NCBI GenBank assembly: GCA_002840685.1
Contig: PHBU01000002.1
Coordinates: forward strand, 124,001 to 188,000
DNA: 64,000 nucleotides
Reading direction: 5' to 3'
DNA from: Chloroflexi bacterium HGW-Chloroflexi-6
GTDB lineage: Bacteria > Chloroflexota > Anaerolineae > Anaerolineales > Villigracilaceae
The notes under the pieces were generated by a model. That model worked only from the letters and a program-made list of their open reading frames with translations, did no database searches and was not told the DNA's origin. Of this stretch, positions 1 through 9,982 are shown one piece after another. The position numbers and the translations under genes are program-made. The first letter of the stretch is position 1. Every line of letters begins with the position of its first letter.

Positions 1-3000
1 ACCAATGGCCTGACCGGGACGGCAACGGTAACAAGTTGTCTCATCGAAGATGGTTTTGAAAATAACTTCAAGATTGCCAACCTGAGCGGAACGCTTTCGC
101 AGTTTACTATGACCGGTACCACTGTTCGCGATACTTCCACCGCTTCGCCTGGCAACAACGGTCTTGAATTCAGGGCTCAGGGCACTGCCAATATTACGGC
201 AGATATTACAACCTCGACTTTCACCGGCAATCGCGCCAACGGTATCCAGGTTACTACAACCACTGAACATACTGGCACGGTTGATGTAGAGATTGGTACG
301 GCAGGGGTTGCTGGTAGCGGTGGCACATTTACAAATAACAACATCGGTGTCAACATTGCTCACGGCAGCGCCGGAACTTTGAATTTTGACGTGCATCGCG
401 GTACCTATAGTAACCCCGGCTTCACCGCAATTTTTGGTGGGACTCCGGCTTCGCCCATCAATATCAATCTTGCTGCGGGCGGTGGTGGGCCAATGTATGG
501 TTGGGTGACAAACAACACCATTACCAACGTAAATTCTCAAACTGGTCCGGGAATCCGTGTGATCACCAACGGAACTGATGCGGACAATTCGAATGTGCTG
601 ACCATTGCGGTTAATAACAACAATATCTCGCAGGTTGCCAATTATGGTATTGAGATGGCTGCTCGCGATGGTAATAGCGATATCAACGCAACAGTCAATA
701 ACAATACTGTCCAGCTGCTTGATCCATTATCTTCTGACGGGATACGTGTATCTGCCGGTGCAACCTCCGCTGACACAACCAGTGTTTGCCTCGCTATCTC
801 TGGTAATGACTCAGATACGGCTGGCACAAACGGCATTCGCATTCGCAATCGCTTTGCTGGAACAACCTTCCGGCTGCCAAGCTATGGCGGAGCGGCCACA
901 GACGGAGATGGAACGCATGATGCAGTTATCGCGCATCTGGCGGGGCTCAATAGCCAGTCTTCAAATATTAGCGCCGATCATGCGGTCGGTAATTCAGGGT
1001 TTACCAGCGGCGCAGCTTGTGCGACGCCAGTGGCCATGCAGCCCGATGGTAACATTTTTGTGCAGGCCCAGCCTGAAAGCAACCCGCAAGTAGAACTTGC
1101 CATCGCGTCCCAAGAAGTCAGCGGTTCGGGCCGTTCGAGCTTGGACGCAATCGTCAGGTCGGCAGTCGTTGAAGCACGCGAGATCGCCCCTGTTGCGCAG
1201 GCCTCCGATGCCAACCTGGGTAGCGGCAAGCCGCTTTTTGCGCTGGTGCAGCCGGCTCCGATCCAATCGGGCGATGTGCTTCCCACCGTTACCATTGGTA
1301 CGCTGCCTGCGGGCAAGAGCGTCACGATTGAATTCCGCGCAACGGTGGATGCTCTGGATCCCGGTGAAATTCGCACCCGCATCTTGAATCAAGGCACGGT
1401 CTCGGGTAGCAACTTTACTTCTCTCACGACCACCGATCCATCCCCCAATGCGGATCCCTTCTGTATTGCATCTCCCTCCATTGGAACCCAAACCTGCACC
1501 CCCGTTGACAGGCCCGATACGACCATCGTTTCGCTGACCCGCACCGACAGCAATCCCAATAACACAACTTCCGTAGGTTGGCAGATCATCTTTGCCAACC
1601 CGGTTAGCGGTCTCACCGCCAGCAATTTCAGTCTGGTACCGGGCGGTGGCGTAACAGGTGCCTCGATCGATTCGATTGGCACGGCAATCCAGGCATCCGA
1701 GCCGGATACCACCTGGAATATCACGGTTGATACTGGTACTGGCGATGGCACACTTGGTCTCAATTTTGTTAATGATACAAACACGAGCTATGAAGTCACC
1801 ACAACCCTGCCTTATGTTGGTGAGGTCTACACCATTGACAAAACTAGCCCAACCGTAACCGGTGCTACCTACAACAGCAACACTGGCTGCCTGGGTTCCA
1901 GCCCCTATTACTGCAATGCGAGCGATACCGTTCAAATTAGTGTCGCTTTTAGTGAAGTGGTGGCTGTGAATACCTTCGGCGGCACGCCCAGCCTGTCCTT
2001 AAATTCTGGCGGCACAGCCGCGTACCTGAGCGGCACAAACAGCAATACCCTGGTCTTTGAATACACCATCGCTGCCGGTCAAAATGCCAGCGACCTGGAC
2101 TATACCAGCACCAGCGCACTGACCCTAAATGGCGGCACAATCCAAGATGCGGCTACCAACAACGCCACACTTACGCTAGCCTCACCCGGGGCAAGCGGCT
2201 CACTTGGCAATGATGAAAATCTGGTGGTTGATACCACCGCGCCAACGGCTACCAACTTCAATCGGCTGACCCCTGCTACAACGCCCACCAACGCCGATAC
2301 ATTGACCTGGCAGGCCATCTTTAGTGAGAGCGTTACCGATGTCAATGGCGATGGCAGTGATTTCGCTATCCCCGCCCTGACTGGTGATACGATCAGTGTG
2401 AGTTCTGTCAACGCCACCACCTACGATGTCACCGTTTCTGGCGGCGATCTGGCCGGCTTCAACGGCCTGGTAGATCTGAACTTTGACTCCCCTACCATTA
2501 ACGATCTGGCGGGTAACGCCCTGTCCAATACGGTGGTGGGCTTCGACCAACATTATATGATGGACAATACCACCCCGACGGTTACTGTCAACCAGGCAGT
2601 GGGTCAAGATGACCCAACCAACTCCGGTCCGGTCTACTTTACCGTAATCTTTAGCGAATCGGTTGGCAGCAGCTTTACTACTGGCGATGTGGATTTGAGC
2701 GCCAGCACGACACCTGGCACGTTGATCGGTAGCGTGAGCGAAACCGCCCCGAACGACGGCACGACCTTCACGGTGGCTGTGACTGGCATGACTGGCAACG
2801 GAGATGTCATCGCTACAATTGCAGCAGGCGTAGCCAGTGATGGTGTAAACACCAACTCGGCATCCACCAGCACCGACAATTCAGTGGCTTACGATATTAC
2901 CGCCCCGACGGTTACGATCAACCAGAAAACCTCGGCTCCGGCTCAGGCTGACCCAACTGCCTCCGATCCAATAAACTTTACTGTTACCTTCAGTGAGGCG

Positions 3001-6000
3001 GTTTCAGATTTTGACGACTCTGCCGATGTAACCCTGGGCGGCACAGCTGGCGGAACCTTGTCGGCTACGATCACTGGCGGGCCAACGGTCTATAACGTGG
3101 CTGTCAGCGGTATGACCAGCGATGGCACTGTGACGGCGAGCCTCCCGGCTGGCGCGGCCACCGATGGCGCAAACTTGAGCGAAGCCTCTACCAGCACGGA
3201 TAATAGCGTGTTGTTCGATACAGCTGCGCCGAGTGTCACCGTCAACCAAAAGACATCTGCTCCGGCCCAGGCCGACCCGACCAATTCCGGCCCGATCAAC
3301 TTCACGGTGGTCTTTAGCGAAGCCGTGACCGATTTTGACGATGCTTCCGACCTGAACATTTCGGGCACTGCGACCGGGACTCTCTCCGGCGTTATTACCG
3401 GAGGTCCAACCACTTACAATGTGGCGGTCAGTGGCATGACGGGCGATGGCACGGTGATTCTCGATATTCCGGCCAGTGTCGCGATCGATGGAGGCGGTAA
3501 CCCCAACACCCTCGGAACCTTCACGGACCACACCGTTACTTACGATACCACTGCGCCTGCTGCTCCGGTGGTTGTTGCCCCGGCCAATGGCAGCTTCACC
3601 AATGACACCACGCCTGGCGTATCAGGAACGGCCGCACCCAATGCAACGGTTTCAATCTATATTGATACCCTCCTGAATGGCACCACTACCTCGGATGGAA
3701 GTGGCAACTGGTCGCACACATCTACCGCATTATCAACTGGACCGCATGATGTAAAAGCAACAGTTACCGATTCGGCGAACAACACCAGCCCAGATTCGAG
3801 TACCAATACCTTTACGGTGGATATCACTGACCCAACGGTAACGATCAACCAGAAAACCTCGGCCCCGGTCCAGGCCGATCCGACTGGCGCTACTCCGATC
3901 AACTTTACGGTGGTCTTTAGCGAAGCTGTCACTGGTTTTGCGACAGGTGATGTAACCCTGGGCGGCGCTGCCGGAGCAACTCTTGGCACCGTGACGGAAA
4001 TCGCGCCGAACGATGGCACCACTTACAATGTGGCCGTCAGCGGTATGACCAGCGATGGCACGGTAATTGTCACAATTGCAGCCAGTGTTGCGCAAGATCT
4101 GGCGGGGAACCCCAATGCCGCATCGACCAGCACCGATAATAGTGTGCTATACGATACAGTTGCCCCGAGTGTCACCGTCAACCAAAAATCATCCGCTCCG
4201 GCTCAGGCCGACCCAACCAACGACAGCCCGATCAACTTCACGGTGATCTTTAGCGAAGCCGTGACAGATTTTGACGATGCTGCCGACCTGAACATTACGG
4301 GTACTGCGGCCGGGACTCTCTCCGGCGTTATTACCGGTGGCCCCACATCCTACAATGTCGCAGTCAGCGGTATGACATCTGCCGGCACGGTGATCCTTGA
4401 CATCCCTGCCAACGCCGCGGTGGATGGAGGCGGCAACCCCAACGGCTCCGCGACTTTCACAGATCATACCGTTACCTATGTTCCGCCCACCGATCTGAGC
4501 ATCACCAAGACCGATGGCGTGACGAACGCAACACCGGGTGGCAGTGTTACTTACACCATTACTGCCAGCAACGCCGGGCCGAACGCTGATCCGGCTGCGA
4601 CCGTGGCCGATACCTTCCCCGGCATCCTGACCGCAACCTGGACCTGTGTGGGCGCGGGCGGCGGCACTTGTACCGCCGCGGGGTCGGGCAACATCAACGA
4701 CACAGTCAACCTGCCGGTCGGCGGTTCTGTGACTTATACGGTCTCGGCCACGATCAGCGCCGCTGCCACTGGAAGCCTCGCGAACACTGCAACCGTTGCG
4801 ACATCGAGTGATGTGGCGGACACCACGCCTGCCAATAACAGCGCCACCGACACCGACACCCTTGTTCCGCAGGCCGACCTGGGCATCACCAAGACCGATG
4901 GTGTCACCACCGCGACTCCTGGTGGCAGTGTTACCTACACCATCACTGCCAGCAACGCCGGGCCAAGCAACGCGCCAGGTTCAACCGTGGCCGATACTTT
5001 CCCGGCCAGCCTGACCGCCACCTGGACCTGCGTTGGCGCGGGCGGCGGCACTTGTACTGCTGCTGGTTCTGGCGACATCAACGATACGGTCAACCTGCCT
5101 GCGGGCGGTTCTGTGACCTATACAGTTTCTGCCACCATTAGCCCATCCGCCACTGGAAGCCTGTCAAATACTGCGATAGTCACGGCCTCTGTGACGGATC
5201 CGTCCCCGGCCAATAACAGCGCCACCGATACGGACACGCTGGCTCCTCAGGCTGATTTGAGTATTACCAAAACAGACGGTTCGGCGATCGCAGTGGTCGG
5301 CAACAGTCTCACCTATACAATTACCGCCAGCAACAGTGGGCCAAGCAACGCGCCAGGTTCAACAGTCGCCGATACCTTCCCGGCTGACCTGACCGGTATA
5401 ACCTGGACTTGTGTGGGCGCAGGCGGCGGCACTTGTACTGCAGCTGGCTCTGGTAACATCAATGATACGGTTAACCTGCCAGCGGGTGGCTCTGTTACTT
5501 ACACCGCCAACGCTACAGTGAGCCTTGCTGCTACCGGAACCTTGTCGAACACGGCAACGGTCTCTGAGCCGGGTAGTGTGACCGACCCGAGCTCAGCGAA
5601 CAACAGCGCAACCGATTCGGATACCGTTGTCCCGCCCGTGGAAGTCACCGTCAATAAGGCCGGCGCGCAAGCCGACCCAACCAATGGCGCTACGATCAAC
5701 TTTACCGTTGTCTTTGGCTCAGCCGTTACCGGTTTTGACGATGCAGATGTGACCCTGGGCGGCACCGCCGGTGCGACCACGGCAACCGTTACGGGCGGCC
5801 CCACCAGTTACAACGTGGCCGTCACGGGCATGACCGGAGATGGCACTGTAATTGCAACAATTGTGGCGGGTGTTGCAACTGGTTCCCAAGGCCAGCCCAA
5901 TGCCGCATCGACCAGCACCGATAACTCGGTCATCTTCGATGCCACCGCCCCGGACACCACCATCACCAACGACCCGGTCCCAAGCGGTTTCACCAACCTC

Positions 6001-7737
6001 GATTCCATCAGCTTCAACTTCACCGGTGATGACGGTACGGGCGTGGGCGGCCTGACTTTTGAATGTGATCTGGATGGCGGCGGGTTCAGCGCCTGTACCA
6101 GCCCGGCCAACTACCCTGGTCCTCTGGCTGATGGCCCCCATACCTTTAGCGTGCGCGCTGAAGATAGTCTGGGCAATACCGACCCGAGTCCTGATACCTA
6201 TACCTGGACGGTGGACACCAGTGAGCCTTCGGTAGTGGTCAGTTCGATCACCACCAGCCCTACCAATGTTTCCCCGATCACTGTCACTATCACCTTTGAT
6301 GAGCCGGTGACCGGCTTCACACCTTCAGTTGCTTCTGGAGATATTGTCATCGGCGGCGTTGGCGGCGTGGATAGCAACCCATCTGGTAGCGGCGCAACTT
6401 ACAGTTTCGATCTGGCCCCCAGCGGTCAGGGAGCGGTCACCGTTCAGGTTCCGGATAGCAGCGCCATTGATGATGCCTCCAACTGGAATCCCGTTTCAAA
6501 CCTGTTTAGCATCACCTACGACACTACCGCGCCCACCGTTACGATCGAGCAGGCTTCCGGTCAGGCTGACCCAACAGGGTTTAGTCCTATCAACTTTACC
6601 GCGGTCTTTAGTGAAGCAGTTACAGGCTTTACTGGCGCTGATATAACACTGAGCGGTACTGCTGGCGCGACAATGGCTGTCGTGACCGAGGTTGCGCCGA
6701 ATGATGGCACCACCTACAACGTTGCCGTCAGTGGGATGACCACTTCGGGCACGGTGATTGCATCCATTCCGACGAGCGTGGCTTCAGATGCAGCAACAAA
6801 TGCCAACGAAGCATCCACCAGTACGGATAACATGGTAGATTACAACCATGATATCGTCCCGCCGGTGGTTATCTCCAGCCTGCGGGCTGACCCTGACCCG
6901 ACCTCTGCCGCCAGCGTGGACTTTACTGTCACCTTCTCTGAGACAGTAACCGGCGTGGATGTCAGCGACTTCGATCTGACAACAAGCGGCGTACAGAGCG
7001 CTTCCATCAGCGGAGTCAGCGGAACCGGTGCTGTTTACACAGTCACAGTTAGTACTGGCAGCGGCAATGGCTCCATCCGACTGGATGTGTTGGATGATGA
7101 CACCATCGTAGACGAGGTACTTAATCCGCTTGGGTCTGGTTTTACCAGCGGCCAATCCTACACTGTCACGGGACGGAATGCCATCTTTGCTGATGTCCCA
7201 TTTAGTTACTGGGCAAATAGTTACATCGAGCGTTTGTACAATGCCGGTATCACAGGTGGTTGTGGTCTCAGCCCGCTTATTTATTGCCCGGACAAATTCG
7301 TTACTCGTGCCGAGATGGCTGTTTTCCTCCTGAAGAGTATGCATGGCCCGGCGTTCTCACCGCCCCCTGCGACAGGAACCGTGTTCAATGATGTTCCCGT
7401 TACTTATTGGGCTGCTGCCTGGATCGAGCAACTCGCTGCCGAGGGTGTTACAGCAGGCTGCGGCAATGGCAACTACTGCCCGAATCAGACCGCAACTACC
7501 CGCGCCCAGATGGCTGTTTTCTTGCTGCGAGGCAAATATGGCTCGGCTTATACCCCGCCTGCTGCCACTGGCGTTTTTGGTGATGTGCCAACTGATTACT
7601 GGGCAGCAGCCTGGATCGAACAACTTGCAGCGGAAGGCATCACATCTGGTTGTGGCGGTGGAAACTACTGCCCAGAATTGCCTCTTACTCGCGCGCAAAT
7701 GGCAGTCTTCCTGGTTAGAACCTTTAACCTTCCCTAA
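1..7737 (+). CDS. Giant SLH-anchored surface protein, 5' end outside window
   Basis: The reading frame is open from base 1, so the gene starts upstream; 2578 residues are visible. The first ~390 residues are Asn/Gly/Thr-rich and look like a parallel beta-helix. Then come Ig-like modules that begin with variants of PTVTINQKTSAPAQADPT (about DNA 2570-4480 and 5635-7170). Three DUF11-type repeats beginning with variants of DLSITKTDG lie between (4490-5630). Three S-layer homology domains close the protein (from ~7180; FADVP..YW..., TRAQMAVFL). SLH domains bind secondary cell-wall polymer or peptidoglycan, so the protein is probably cell-surface anchored, with a long repeat stalk. A small Tat protein follows 22 bp downstream. 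The ligand or exact role cannot be told. Confidence 0.9.
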   Translation, partial: TNGLTGTATVTSCLIEDGFENNFKIANLSGTLSQFTMTGTTVRDTSTASPGNNGLEFRAQGTANITADITTSTFTGNRANGIQVTTTTEHTGTVDVEIGTAGVAGSGGTFTNNNIGVNIAHGSAGTLNFDVHRGTYSNPGFTAIFGGTPASPININLAAGGGGPMYGWVTNNTITNVNSQTGPGIRVITNGTDADNSNVLTIAVNNNNISQVANYGIEMAARDGNSDINATVNNNTVQLLDPLSSDGIRVSAGATSADTTSVCLAISGNDSDTAGTNGIRIRNRFAGTTFRLPSYGGAATDGDGTHDAVIAHLAGLNSQSSNISADHAVGNSGFTSGAACATPVAMQPDGNIFVQAQPESNPQVELAIASQEVSGSGRSSLDAIVRSAVVEAREIAPVAQASDANLGSGKPLFALVQPAPIQSGDVLPTVTIGTLPAGKSVTIEFRATVDALDPGEIRTRILNQGTVSGSNFTSLTTTDPSPNADPFCIASPSIGTQTCTPVDRPDTTIVSLTRTDSNPNNTTSVGWQIIFANPVSGLTASNFSLVPGGGVTGASIDSIGTAIQASEPDTTWNITVDTGTGDGTLGLNFVNDTNTSYEVTTTLPYVGEVYTIDKTSPTVTGATYNSNTGCLGSSPYYCNASDTVQISVAFSEVVAVNTFGGTPSLSLNSGGTAAYLSGTNSNTLVFEYTIAAGQNASDLDYTSTSALTLNGGTIQDAATNNATLTLASPGASGSLGNDENLVVDTTAPTATNFNRLTPATTPTNADTLTWQAIFSESVTDVNGDGSDFAIPALTGDTISVSSVNATTYDVTVSGGDLAGFNGLVDLNFDSPTINDLAGNALSNTVVGFDQHYMMDNTTPTVTVNQAVGQDDPTNSGPVYFTVIFSESVGSSFTTGDVDLSASTTPGTLIGSVSETAPNDGTTFTVAVTGMTGNGDVIATIAAGVASDGVNTNSASTSTDNSVAYDITAPTVTINQKTSAPAQADPTASDPINFTVTFSEAVSDFDDSADVTLGGTAGGTLSATITGGPTVYNVAVSGMTSDGTVTASLPAGAATDGANLSEASTSTDNSVLFDTAAPSVTVNQKTSAPAQADPTNSGPINFTVVFSEAVTDFDDASDLNISGTATGTLSGVITGGPTTYNVAVSGMTGDGTVILDIPASVAIDGGGNPNTLGTFTDHTVTYDTTAPAAPVVVAPANGSFTNDTTPGVSGTAAPNATVSIYIDTLLNGTTTSDGSGNWSHTSTALSTGPHDVKATVTDSANNTSPDSSTNTFTVDITDPTVTINQKTSAPVQADPTGATPINFTVVFSEAVTGFATGDVTLGGAAGATLGTVTEIAPNDGTTYNVAVSGMTSDGTVIVTIAASVAQDLAGNPNAASTSTDNSVLYDTVAPSVTVNQKSSAPAQADPTNDSPINFTVIFSEAVTDFDDAADLNITGTAAGTLSGVITGGPTSYNVAVSGMTSAGTVILDIPANAAVDGGGNPNGSATFTDHTVTYVPPTDLSITKTDGVTNATPGGSVTYTITASNAGPNADPAATVADTFPGILTATWTCVGAGGGTCTAAGSGNINDTVNLPVGGSVTYTVSATISAAATGSLANTATVATSSDVADTTPANNSATDTDTLVPQADLGITKTDGVTTATPGGSVTYTITASNAGPSNAPGSTVADTFPASLTATWTCVGAGGGTCTAAGSGDINDTVNLPAGGSVTYTVSATISPSATGSLSNTAIVTASVTDPSPANNSATDTDTLAPQADLSITKTDGSAIAVVGNSLTYTITASNSGPSNAPGSTVADTFPADLTGITWTCVGAGGGTCTAAGSGNINDTVNLPAGGSVTYTANATVSLAATGTLSNTATVSEPGSVTDPSSANNSATDSDTVVPPVEVTVNKAGAQADPTNGATINFTVVFGSAVTGFDDADVTLGGTAGATTATVTGGPTSYNVAVTGMTGDGTVIATIVAGVATGSQGQPNAASTSTDNSVIFDATAPDTTITNDPVPSGFTNLDSISFNFTGDDGTGVGGLTFECDLDGGGFSACTSPANYPGPLADGPHTFSVRAEDSLGNTDPSPDTYTWTVDTSEPSVVVSSITTSPTNVSPITVTITFDEPVTGFTPSVASGDIVIGGVGGVDSNPSGSGATYSFDLAPSGQGAVTVQVPDSSAIDDASNWNPVSNLFSITYDTTAPTVTIEQASGQADPTGFSPINFTAVFSEAVTGFTGADITLSGTAGATMAVVTEVAPNDGTTYNVAVSGMTTSGTVIASIPTSVASDAATNANEASTSTDNMVDYNHDIVPPVVISSLRADPDPTSAASVDFTVTFSETVTGVDVSDFDLTTSGVQSASISGVSGTGAVYTVTVSTGSGNGSIRLDVLDDDTIVDEVLNPLGSGFTSGQSYTVTGRNAIFADVPFSYWANSYIERLYNAGITGGCGLSPLIYCPDKFVTRAEMAVFLLKSMHGPAFSPPPATGTVFNDVPVTYWAAAWIEQLAAEGVTAGCGNGNYCPNQTATTRAQMAVFLLRGKYGSAYTPPAATGVFGDVPTDYWAAAWIEQLAAEGITSGCGGGNYCPELPLTRAQMAVFLVRTFNLP

Positions 7738-7759
7738 AAAGTTAATAGGACACATGGCT

Positions 7760-8089
7760 ATGTCTAAAACAATGAAAATTGGACGCAGAGATTTTCTGAA
7801 ACTAACCAGCCTGGCTGCAGGGGCTGCCGCATTGCTTGCTGCACAGGGCAAGTTCAACTTTGAACCGCAGGTTCAGTTCCTTGATGCCTTGATACGCGGC
7901 ACGTTTGATGGTCAAATCATGGCCTCGTTGGATGATGGGCAGAGCTGGAATAAGCTTGTTAATTTTGGCAACCAGTTCTCAGTGTCTAACTTGGCTGTGA
8001 CGCAGGGACAGTTGGTGGCTGTCATGGAGTTGAATGGTCGCTATTTCAGGATACAGACAACAGACGGCCGCAAGTGGTATACAGTTTAA
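7760..8089 (+). CDS. Small Tat-exported protein with Asp-box-like motif
   Basis: 109 residues. The N-terminus has a twin-arginine motif (GRRDFLKLTSLAAGAAALLA), indicating export of a folded protein by the Tat system. The mature part contains SLDDGQSW, which fits the Asp-box pattern SxDxGxxW of beta-propeller proteins, and a second TTDGRKW near the end. It is too short for a propeller, so it may be one or two blades that assemble or a degenerate remnant. I chose ATG 7760 because AGGA lies 9 bases upstream; an in-frame ATG at 7754 is too close to it. It directly follows the SLH gene and shares its terminator, suggesting an operon. Function unknown. Confidence 0.75.
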   Translation: MSKTMKIGRRDFLKLTSLAAGAAALLAAQGKFNFEPQVQFLDALIRGTFDGQIMASLDDGQSWNKLVNFGNQFSVSNLAVTQGQLVAVMELNGRYFRIQTTDGRKWYTV

Positions 8090-8100
8090 AAAAAACAACA

Positions 8101-8133
8101 AAAAGAGGGCGGCCTCAAAGCCGCCCTCTTTTT
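8101..8133 (+). terminator. Rho-independent terminator of the SLH/Tat operon
   Basis: A perfect 13-bp stem (8101-8113 with 8120-8132), six-base loop CTCAAA and T run, 11 bases after the stop codon of the Tat protein gene. Confidence 0.9.
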
Positions 8134-8279
8134 GTTGCAATTCAAAATGTATGCAGCACAAAAGACAAGCCATTACAATCTGATCATCCGCCCTGACTGG
8201 CAAACTGGCAATTGAGTCAGCCGCGATTTGTGATATATCTTATGTCAAAAAAAGCACGGAATTTCATAGGATATTTGTG

Positions 8280-8501
8280 ATGACTGACTTTCAATCGAAG
8301 GATCCCCTGCATGGCATTACACTCGAAACGATTCTTAAGCAACTGGTGAAACAATATGGCTGGCGCGAGTTGGCCGAGCGCATCCCGATCCGCTGTTTTT
8401 TCCATGAGCCGAGCATCAAATCGAGCCTGAAGTTTTTACGACAAACGCCTTGGGCGCGGAAAAGCGTTGAGGAGTTGTACCTGAAATCTATTTCCAAATG
8501 A
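8280..8501 (+). CDS. VF530-family (DUF2132) small DNA-binding protein
   Basis: 73 residues matching the compact VF530/DUF2132 pattern in full: [43 protein letters not shown]. The Vibrio VF530 family is described as a small helical DNA-binding fold; the cellular role is not established. The start is ATG 8280, with AGG about 9 bases upstream; a GTG at 8277 is the alternative. It stands alone and ends at a bidirectional terminator shared with the convergent gene that ends at 8557. Confidence 0.88.
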   Translation: MTDFQSKDPLHGITLETILKQLVKQYGWRELAERIPIRCFFHEPSIKSSLKFLRQTPWARKSVEELYLKSISK

Positions 8502-8517
8502 CAGATTGTGTCTCTAA

Positions 8518-8562
8518 AAGAAGAGGTCCTGGTGTTCTAACCAGGACCTCTTCTTTTTATTT
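8518..8562. terminator. Bidirectional terminator between convergent genes
   Basis: 13-bp perfect stem (8520-8532 with 8541-8553), eight-base loop, with A-rich and T-rich flanks on both sides. It serves the VF530-like gene and the minus-strand gene that ends at 8557. Confidence 0.85.
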
Positions 8563-8745
8563 TTCGCCTTCTGCTTTTGGCTTTGAGCCGATTTCGACCA
8601 GTTGCACCTGCACCTGGTAGCGCTTTTCGCCGATCGATATCTTGCCCATGGCATAATAGCCTTTTGAGCCGGTCTTGAACTCTTTTGGGTCAGCGGTCAT
8701 CAAGCCTACAATTTGCCCATCTTGCTTAAATTCAACTGTGATCAT
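8557..8745 (-). CDS. Small conserved-looking protein of unknown function
   Basis: 62 residues, beginning MITVEFKQDGQIVGLM and ending in a charged Lys/Glu tail. There is no signal peptide or membrane segment. Predicted strands alternate with charged turns, suggesting a small beta-rich fold. The start ATG has AAAGGA nine bases upstream, and the gene ends in a shared terminator, so it is probably real. I do not recognise the family. Confidence 0.6.
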   Translation of the reverse strand: MITVEFKQDGQIVGLMTADPKEFKTGSKGYYAMGKISIGEKRYQVQVQLVEIGSKPKAEGEK

Positions 8746-8845
8746 CTTTTTGGTTTCCTTTCAATTTGATTGTACGTGATCCGGTGATATTTTTCTGCCA
8801 ATTCGAGCGCACTGCAATTGCTGTCGTATTCCGATTGACGGTTGT

Positions 8846-9982
8846 TCACTGTGAGTTTACGACCGTGCCATGCTCAGGCAGGTTGCGGCGTTCTTCACCG
8901 GCGGCGAGAGAAACAAAAGGGGATGTCCAGCGGAATATCCACTTGGCATCTTCTGCTGTCACATTGACGCAGCCATGCGAGCGTGGCTCACCGAAAGCGT
9001 TGTGCCAGTGTGCGCCGTGGATGGCAACGCCCCCTTGAATGTATGTGCACCAGGGAACCGCCGGGGTTGAATACCCGGCAGATTCGCTGCCGGCGGTCAT
9101 ATTTTTGGAGATGATCTTCCAATGGGTTAATAATGTTCCGGCAGGGGTGGCGTATTTGTCGCTCACCAGCCCGGTTTCAGGGTCGATAACGCGGCCAGTT
9201 GAAACACGGCAGAAATATACTTCGCGGTTGCCCTCGTAGCAGGCCAAACTCTGGTGTTCCAACTTTAGCTTGATGGTTTTTTCGTTCGGGTCCACATCCG
9301 GGCTGATCGTGGCCACATCCTCATCTGTCAACACCTTGAAACCTGTCCCGTCTGCCCAAAAGAACTCGCCATATGCGCCGTAGCCGTAACCGCGCCCGTT
9401 GGCATCTTCATTCCAGCGGTATTCCACAAACCCACTGCTGGTGCGGATTTTATCCATCCACACCACCTGGCCATAGTACAGGCGCGGGGGAAATTGATAA
9501 ATGATAAGATCCTTCAGCCAGGGCGAGGCAATGTTGCCTTCGTGCGCCAGATCGACATAAGGTACGGTCACCTCGGCCCAGAAGCCGGCCTGCCCGGCGG
9601 GGATTTCTGTAATGGGAACGTTAGGCAGGTTGCGTGTAGGCTGAATTCCTGAACCATAGATAAACCCGAGCGGCGTTTCAACATAACGCTGGTTGACAAG
9701 TTGCCCGCCAATCACATTGCCGACCACCTCGCGATTCCACTCAACCAGGGTGTCGGCCTCAAGTTGACGGATATCCGTTTCAGGGGCATTTGTCGGCCGG
9801 CTGCGAAGATTGATACCGTTATCGACCACGCGTCCGATGATGGCACTGTTTGGGAATTGAGCCAGTCGCTTGGGACTTGATAAAATATCCAGACTCAATA
9901 GCTTGTAAGGCTTAAAGGCCATTGCGCCTAGGCCAAGCCCGGCCAGTTTTAAAAAATCACGGCGTGATATCACTCTTCTCAT
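8846..9982 (-). CDS. Tat-exported L,D-transpeptidase (YkuD domain)
   Basis: 378 residues. The N-terminus has the Tat motif SRRDFLKLAGLGLGAMAF. Residues ~48-95 resemble a bacterial SH3-like module (NLRSRP). The C-terminal third is a YkuD domain ending in HGAHWHN...SHGCVN, with His322 and the nucleophile Cys338 in the usual SHGCxN context. Such enzymes form 3-3 cross-links in peptidoglycan or attach proteins to it, outside the cytoplasmic membrane. The start is supported by AAGGG upstream. It is monocistronic and divergent from the SulP gene. The Tat motif closely resembles that of the small protein at 7760. Confidence 0.92.
   Translation of the reverse strand: MRRVISRRDFLKLAGLGLGAMAFKPYKLLSLDILSSPKRLAQFPNSAIIGRVVDNGINLRSRPTNAPETDIRQLEADTLVEWNREVVGNVIGGQLVNQRYVETPLGFIYGSGIQPTRNLPNVPITEIPAGQAGFWAEVTVPYVDLAHEGNIASPWLKDLIIYQFPPRLYYGQVVWMDKIRTSSGFVEYRWNEDANGRGYGYGAYGEFFWADGTGFKVLTDEDVATISPDVDPNEKTIKLKLEHQSLACYEGNREVYFCRVSTGRVIDPETGLVSDKYATPAGTLLTHWKIISKNMTAGSESAGYSTPAVPWCTYIQGGVAIHGAHWHNAFGEPRSHGCVNVTAEDAKWIFRWTSPFVSLAAGEERRNLPEHGTVVNSQ

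Noticed and set aside
994..1935. Long open frame antisense to the SLH protein gene
   Set aside because: It lies opposite a repeat-rich, strongly coding frame, its protein is low in hydrophobic order and has no start signals; it is a by-product of the Thr/Ala/Gly codons.
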